Source: Theobroma cacao (Eukaryota; Streptophyta; Magnoliopsida; Malvales; Malvaceae). From it: a stretch of DNA of 64,000 nucleotides. This document shows positions 58,489-64,000 of this stretch, piece by piece. The position numbers and the translations under genes are program-made. The notes under the pieces are model-generated. The model was not told the DNA's origin, searched no databases, and saw only the letters and a program-made list of their open reading frames with translations. How positions within the stretch are numbered: position 1 is the first letter of the stretch; each line of letters starts with the position of its first letter. Location of the stretch: positions 26,061,361 through 26,125,360 of the forward strand of contig NC_030851.1 of NCBI RefSeq assembly GCF_000208745.1, in the 5' to 3' direction.

Positions 58489-60172
58489 CAGCAATGTATG
58501 AAGCATCATTTGTTTTACGACATGACACAAAATGAGCCATTTTGGATTATCTATTAACGACCACCATTCTAAAGTCATTTTGCCTTTGGGTTCTTGGAAA
58601 ACCCAAAACAAAATCCGTACCTGCATCTACCCAAAAAGCTTCATGAATGGGTAATGTTGATACGTACTAGTGTTTTGATTTCCAAGCTTGGGAGTGTGGC
58701 AAAAATGATATCCTTGAATATGTTGGATGATATCTCATTCTAGCTTAGGCCAATAAAATGTTTCTTTTACAAAGGCCAGAGTTTTGTCTTTCCTAAAATG
58801 TTCAACTACTCCTCAATTATAAGCTTCCCAAATAATAAATTGGCATAGAAAACATTGAGGAATGCACAGTTGGTTACCTTTGAAAAAATACTTTTCTTGT
58901 TGGTGAAATTGTCAATAAGGATGCTAAGAGATAGACTTCCATATCTCACCCAAATTCAAGATCTTTCTCATACAATTCTTTCATAACTTCAAAGCCAACA
59001 ACCTTTAATTGTAAGGTAGAGAGGAAAGTAAGGGATGACTTAAGGCATTGCCTACCGTGTTTTGCACACGTGACTTGTTCTTGAAGAGAATTGGAAAGGC
59101 TTGAAGAAATTCACTCCAAGCTACATGTCGGGGATTAAGCTTGTGTTAGGAGTTGAGGTTTTTGAGGGCTTTGTGATCAGAATACAATATGAATTCTTTT
59201 GGCGACAAATAATGGCTCCAATGGTCTAATGCTTGAATAACGACATAAAATTCTTTAATATACATTGAGTATTTCAACTTTGCATTATTGAGTTTCTCAT
59301 TAAAGAAGGTAATTAGTCATCTTTCTTAAGAAATAACAACACCAATACCTACATTAAAGGCATCACAATCAACTTCAGACACCAAATTGAAGTCCAAAAA
59401 TGCAAGCATAAGAGCCTTAGTTATTCTTTCATTCCATTCCTTAAAGCTATGTTATGTCGTGCTACTCCATATAAAACTATCTCACTTAAGGCATTTAGTA
59501 AGTGAAGTAGCAATAAAATTGAAATTTCTAATGAAACGTCAATAAAATGAGGTTAATCCATGAAAGCTTTATACATTAGGAAAAGATTTTGAAACTAGAC
59601 AGTTGATAATGACATCAACCTAGCTTTGGTCCACTTAAATTCCTTGGCTTGAAACAACATATGTGAGGAAGGTAACTTTGCTTGTCATAAATTCACACTA
59701 CTTTAAGTTAGCAAAAGGCTTTTGTTCTTAAAGTACTTCAAAGATCTGGTGTGAATGTTCCAAATGCTCTTTATTGCTTTTGCTATACACCAAAATGTCA
59801 TCAAAATAAACTAAAACAAACTTTCCAAGAAAAGGGCGGAATACTTGGTTCATTAGGCACATAAAGGTTTTAGGTGCATTAGAGAAAGCAAATGGCATAA
59901 TCGTCCATTCATATAACCCGTCATGAGTTTTAAAAGTAGTTTTCCATTCATCTTCAATTCGCATTCAAATTTGGTGATAATCACTACACAGATCAAGTTT
60001 GGAGAAGATAATAACACCATGTAATTGGTCCAACAAATCTTCAAGTCTAGGAATGGGAAATCGAAACTTGATGGTGATTTTGTTCACAGCATGACTATCA
60101 ATGCACATACGCCATGTTTTATCTTTTTTTGGAACAAATAAAGTAGGAACAACACATGGAGTTGGGGATTTA
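58489..60172 (-). pseudogene. Ty3/gypsy pol relic: RT, RNase H, integrase start
   Basis: Minus strand, truncated at both ends. RT (60172-59728): [59 protein letters not shown] at about 59965, then [19 protein letters not shown] and the catalytic [12 protein letters not shown] (Asp-Asp codons 59797-59802). RNase H (about 59390-59000): SEVDCDAFNVGIGVV, KLKYSMYIKEFYVVIQALDHW, SDHKALKNL. Integrase: FVKETFYWPKLE (zinc-domain end) and DFVLGFPRTQ...SKMAHFVSC..TNDASYIA, cut at 58489 before the catalytic Glu. Residues resemble CRM/Reina-type chromoviruses. Many stops and frameshifts. Confidence 0.9.
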
Positions 60173-61102
60173 GTACACGCAAGTATGCATATCGAATAAG
60201 TAATATAGACAATAAGTCTAGAATCGTATCCCACAGAGATTTGCTCTTAATTTTTCACTAAGTACTAAAATTATGACAAACTAATCTTATTCGAGTAACT
60301 TGATTATATAGAAAATCAATTAAAACTAAATTCAATTAAAAGTTAAACTAATTAACTAAAATTAAAAATTCACTATAGAAAGGCAATATACTAAAACCAA
60401 GGATTATAGGTTCAGTCAACATTTCATCTGACATCTGTTTCTCTCATTATTTACATTCATGAGTGGTTTTGACCTAGAATCAAAACCTATACACAAGTCT
60501 ATGTCAAGATACTTGTATAAATACTTAACTTAATTGGGTCACTATATGTCTATAGTAATCGATTAAATAAGTTTAATTAAACTAGTCTTCTAATTTGGCT
60601 ATGTATGTCATTTAGGCATATGTTTACCCTAATTGCAAATTAGATCACCTATTCTTTGAGTGACGTGAACATATACTGTTCAAACCTTAATCCAATCTAA
60701 TATTACTCTGTTAAGGCTCATTCAGATTTACAAATCATTCAATTATTAGCTAGACATTCAAAAGCATTATGAACAAATTTCAATAAACATAACCATATCC
60801 ATTCATAATAAATAAAAGAGAAACAAATATTCAGATTATATGTTGAAATCCACCACAATCCTAGAAAAATAGTTTAGTTCATAATATCTAATAAAAACAT
60901 CATCCAAAGAAAATTAGCCATTAATCTAAGTCAAAGAAATTAAGAGAACAAAAGTAGGGAGAGAAACTAAGAAAATGAAGCTTTTTGATTTCAATTCTCC
61001 CTTGAATTCTCCTTCTTTCTTGCTTTGTTTTTTACTCTTTTTCTCTAGAATAGTTGCTTACTATCATCTCCTCAAGACCTTTGAAAAAAGTCCCTTAATT
61101 AT
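60173..61102 (-). mobile_element. LTR-like remnant with the CTGTGGGATACGA signature
   Basis: On the minus strand the end reads TCTCTGTGGGATACGATTC...TACTTATTCGATATGCATACTTGCGTG, a wording I associate with LTR 3' ends of plant gypsy (Athila/Tat-like) elements. The adjoining DNA is AT-rich and non-coding. It interrupts the RT relic at about 60173. No TSD or second LTR identified. Confidence 0.45.
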
Positions 61103-61646
61103 GTTGGTCCCAAGTAAATGTGCTAGAAGGGGGTGAATAGCACTTTTTGGCTCTTGGCAAGATGAGGAACTAATTTGAAAAGAATGAAAATAAAAACAAA
61201 GTAAACAATGCGTAGGAATTTAGAGTGGTTCAGTCTAAGACCTACATCCACTACCTTGATTATTCAACCAAGGATTTTCCAAACTTATCCACTATGTACA
61301 GTGAAATTCACAAGCTTTCACCAAGCTTTTACAATGGCTTTTACCAGGCTTAGCCAAAACCTTTCACAATAGTTCTTACTGGGATCAACTAAAACCCAGC
61401 ACCTAACTTTTCAAGGCTAAGTTAGAACCTATATTCAATTAAGCAATTCTAGCTTGAATAAATCCCTTAGAGTGACTCGCTCACTCTAAGAATACAAAGA
61501 GAGAAGTGATAAAAGTGTACCTATGATCACAAGGTTGATCTAAGTGGTACCAAGTGAAGTGCAGTTCACAATTACAAAGATAGAGTTGAGTGCAGTAAAA
61601 TGAGCAGAAAATATTTTCTGATTTTTAATCTCTTTTGTGTTCTTGG

Positions 61647-62720
61647 TGTTGGTCCCTATAATATGTGCTAGAAGGGGGTGAATAGCATAATTTGGCTCTT
61701 AACAATATTGGAAACTAATTTCCAGAACTTAAGAAAATAAAAACAGAGTACAAGATGCACAGCAATTTAGAGTGGTTTGGTCAAAGACCTACATCCACTA
61801 CCTTGATTATCCAACCAAGGATTTTCCCAACAAATCCACTAGGATTTAGTGAAATTCACAAGCTTTCACCAAGCTTTACAATGGCTTTCCAAGGCTCAGC
61901 CAAAACTTTTTACACTAGTTTTTCATGGGCTCAACTAAAACCTAAAGTGGTTTTCCAAGGCTCAACCACAACCTACAACAATCAAGCTATCCCGAGCTTG
62001 AACAACCCCTTAGAGTGACTTCCTCACTCTAAGAATACAAGAAAAGTAGTAAAAGAAAGTACCTATGATCACTGGTTGATCTGATTGGTACAAGATTAAG
62101 TGCGAAATACAAATGCAAAGAGTAGGCGTTTAAATACAGACAAGTGCAGTGAAGGTTTTCTAGTTTTTCAACTCTTTATAGCTCAAATCTCATTCAAGGC
62201 TTCTAAAAAACTTGTTTCTAATTGTTGGAAGACCCTTTTATACTTGGAGAAGCAACTTTGATGGCAGTTTGGCAGTTTTATGTCTGTTGGAAACAGTTGA
62301 GGATGAGTTCTAGCCGTTAATTTGTCTTGTAGTGCTCTGGTTCAAATTGCAGACAGAGAGCTCTTAGTCGATTGACTTGGTTAACTAAGTTGGTTCTGTT
62401 TCAGGTTGCAGATTCTAGTAGAGAACAATTAGTCGACTGACTTGGTCGACTAAGTTGATTATGTTTCTCAAACTCTTCAGTCCGCCATTCTTCCAATTTG
62501 AAACTTGGTCAACCAACATTTTTCCTTGTTTCACCAATAAGCTTCCTCCTTGTTAGACAGTTGCATCTTGTTATTTTTATCCCTCTTTTTCTTTTGATAT
62601 ACTCTTTGAAGAGTTAATTAATTAATTTCATATATTAAATTTTCTACACACTTAAGTAACGATATTAGACACAAATAAATGGGAATGTTTTATTATCATC
62701 AAAAACTAATAGAGCCAACA
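61647..62720 (-). mobile_element. Solo LTR B of the D family (1074 bp), TSD CTTGG
   Basis: Plus strand TGTTGGTCCCTATAATATG...TAGAGCCAACA. TSD CTTGG lies at 61642-61646 and 62721-62725, a perfect match. Closely related to the LTR at 6258-7470, inverted. Nested inside LTR A in the same orientation. Confidence 0.92.
62345..62460. repeat. GTCGAC palindrome array in LTR B
   Basis: CTTAGTCGATTGACTTGG, AGTCGACTGACTTGGTCGAC and TAACTAAG words; two units as in LTR D, partly decayed. Confidence 0.8.
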
Positions 62721-62884
62721 CTTGGAAGCCTTCATTACATTTCTAGCTATTGGAAGTCCATTTTATACTTGGAAAATCAGCTCTGAAGTGTGTTAGACAG
62801 TTTCTGACTGTTGGAAACAGCTTTGTTGCAGTTCTGGCCGTTAATTTGTCTTCTTGTGCATAATTAAAATTTTTTGGCAGAATG

Positions 62885-63070
62885 CTCTTAGTCGACTAAC
62901 CGAAATCTTAGTCGACTAAGTCATCTCTTTCTTGTAATCCTAGTTTCTGGCAGTGTGCACTTAGTCGGCTAACTTATTTCTTGGTCGACTAAGTTGGTTC
63001 TATCTTGAAGTCTAGATTTTTTACAGTAGCTTCTTGGTCGACTAATCCATTTCTTGGTTGACTAAGTCTT
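62885..63070. repeat. GTCGAC palindrome array in LTR A
   Basis: Six TAGTCGACTAA-type sites in three pairs: near 62887 and 62908, 62960 and 62982, 63034 and 63056. Different spacing from LTR B. Confidence 0.8.
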
Positions 63071-63207
63071 TTTTATTTTTCAATATTCTTGAGCCCTCAA
63101 ACTTTTGATTTGAATTTTAGCTGACTAACCCTTCATTATTTAACTAAAGAGCTTCTGTTTTGTCGATTAGTTGTGGCTTCTTATTCATATGGCTTTTTGA
63201 TATGTCC

Positions 63208-64000
63208 TGTCAAACCCTATTTTATAAAATAATTACAACGTCATTTACATGCTCAATAGAATGTTTGCATATTTAACAAGTTTGAGGAATCGTTAAAAGA
63301 TGATATTACCCCTAATGGTACCATTGAGTCAATTAAGCCTCGAACTAGTTCAAATAGGAATTTTAACGTGAAATTAAGAGTTTCACAGTTCAGGGATGAC
63401 TCAAAATGATAATTCAGAGTTCGAGGATCAATTTAGAGTTCGAGGTCCGATTTGGAGTCAATCCGAAAAATTGACCGGTTAGGGGCAAAATGGTCATTTT
63501 ACAATTTAAGGACAAATAGGAATTTCTAGAAAAGATTTTCTTAGCCCCATTTGACGTGTTTGAGTATGATATGAGTATTGAAGTACAATTGGAAAATTTA
63601 GCAGTGAAAAATATGAGTTTTTGGTATTTTTAGAGTATAGGGGCAAAATGGTAATTTTACCACTCAAAATCGAAAATTTAATATTTGAAAGGATTTTGAT
63701 CAAATTTAATTATTTGGAGTGTGAAATGAGTATGAGGAGTGAAAATTATGCATTATGGCAAATTTTCAATTTTTTGGGCAAAAATGTAATTTTTGAAAAG
63801 TTCGAGGGCAAAAGTGTAATTTTGAAAAATTTACTCCACCAAAACTTTGAAAAAATCTGAAAATTTCACTTAAGACTTGGATAAGTCAAAGGGAATGAGT
63901 GGTGGAAAAGGTAGGACAAGTGGATGGCTAGAAAAAAAATGAATTAATAAAATATTCAAAATATGAATAAAATAATATTATTTCATTAAACTAATAAAAA
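63208..64000 (+). mobile_element. X-family LTR X4, start only
   Basis: Begins TGTCAAACCCTATTTTATAA, the sense start of X LTRs, and continues with CCTCGAACTAGTTCAAATAG, GGGGCAAAATGG-type repeats and the AT module at the window edge. Plus orientation, opposite to X1-X3. Runs out of the window. Confidence 0.75.

Larger units (their letters stand above)
61103..63207 (-). repeat. LTR A of the D family, interrupted by LTR B and cut by X4
   Basis: Plus strand starts TGTTGGTCCCAAGTAAATGTG, the inverse of the LTR D end. Pieces are 61103-61646 and 62726-63207. The outer end (AGAGCCAACA type) is missing because X4 starts at 63208, inside TTTTTGATATGTCCT. Carries six GTCGAC-type units. Confidence 0.8.

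Overview
This window reads as nuclear DNA of a flowering plant, most likely a eudicot. It is AT-rich and intron-scale non-coding. It is built almost entirely of nested LTR retrotransposons with plant-type features: primer-binding sites complementary to initiator Met-tRNA (TGGTATCAGAGC), TG...CA termini, 5-bp target-site duplications (TSDs), solo LTRs, and Ty1/copia and Ty3/gypsy domains. I see no intact host gene, rRNA, tRNA or CRISPR. Every protein-coding trace is broken. I cannot name the species from sequence alone.

Layout. (1) 1-7470: 3' part of a copia element (here D, Sirevirus-like) with a broken gag, about 5 kb of non-coding DNA instead of pol, a series of polypurine tracts and a 3' LTR. 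(2) 7471-12471: the only stretch that is not mainly LTR retrotransposon. It holds a dead hAT/ZMYM1-like transposase gene and two possible host-gene exon relics. (3) 12472-27810: copia element C with both LTRs, a degenerate gag, protease and integrase start fused by deletion to the RNase H end, and a third, env-position ORF. Its 3' LTR carries two later insertions: N (4-kb solo LTR, TSD TATTG) and X1 (3-kb solo LTR). (4) 28198-41631: element Y1 on the minus strand (TSD TTTAG), a pol-less large retrotransposon derivative, itself interrupted by solo LTR X2 (TSD CATTT). (5) 42305-44476: a chimeric LTR fragment Z. (6) 44477-58488: element Y2 on the plus strand, head-to-head with Y1, interrupted by X3, a complete gypsy element (TSD CTATG) with gag but no pol. 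(7) 58489-60172: a minus-strand gypsy RT-RNase H-integrase relic. (8) 60173-61102: an LTR-like remnant. (9) 61103-63207: an LTR of the D family (A) with a second LTR of the same family (B, TSD CTTGG) nested in it. (10) 63208-64000: start of another X-family LTR (X4).

Nothing here works as a pathway. The interest is structural. Three unrelated LTR families each carry arrays of short palindromes centred on a different 6-mer (ATCGAT, GTCGAC, CTGCAG), and in the two copia families the same motif recurs in the internal non-coding region. Y1 and Y2 form a giant inverted repeat with a 2.8-kb spacer. LTR modules are shared between families whose termini differ. The nesting order can be read from the TSDs: C is older than N and X1, Y1 older than X2, Y2 older than X3, and A older than B and X4.
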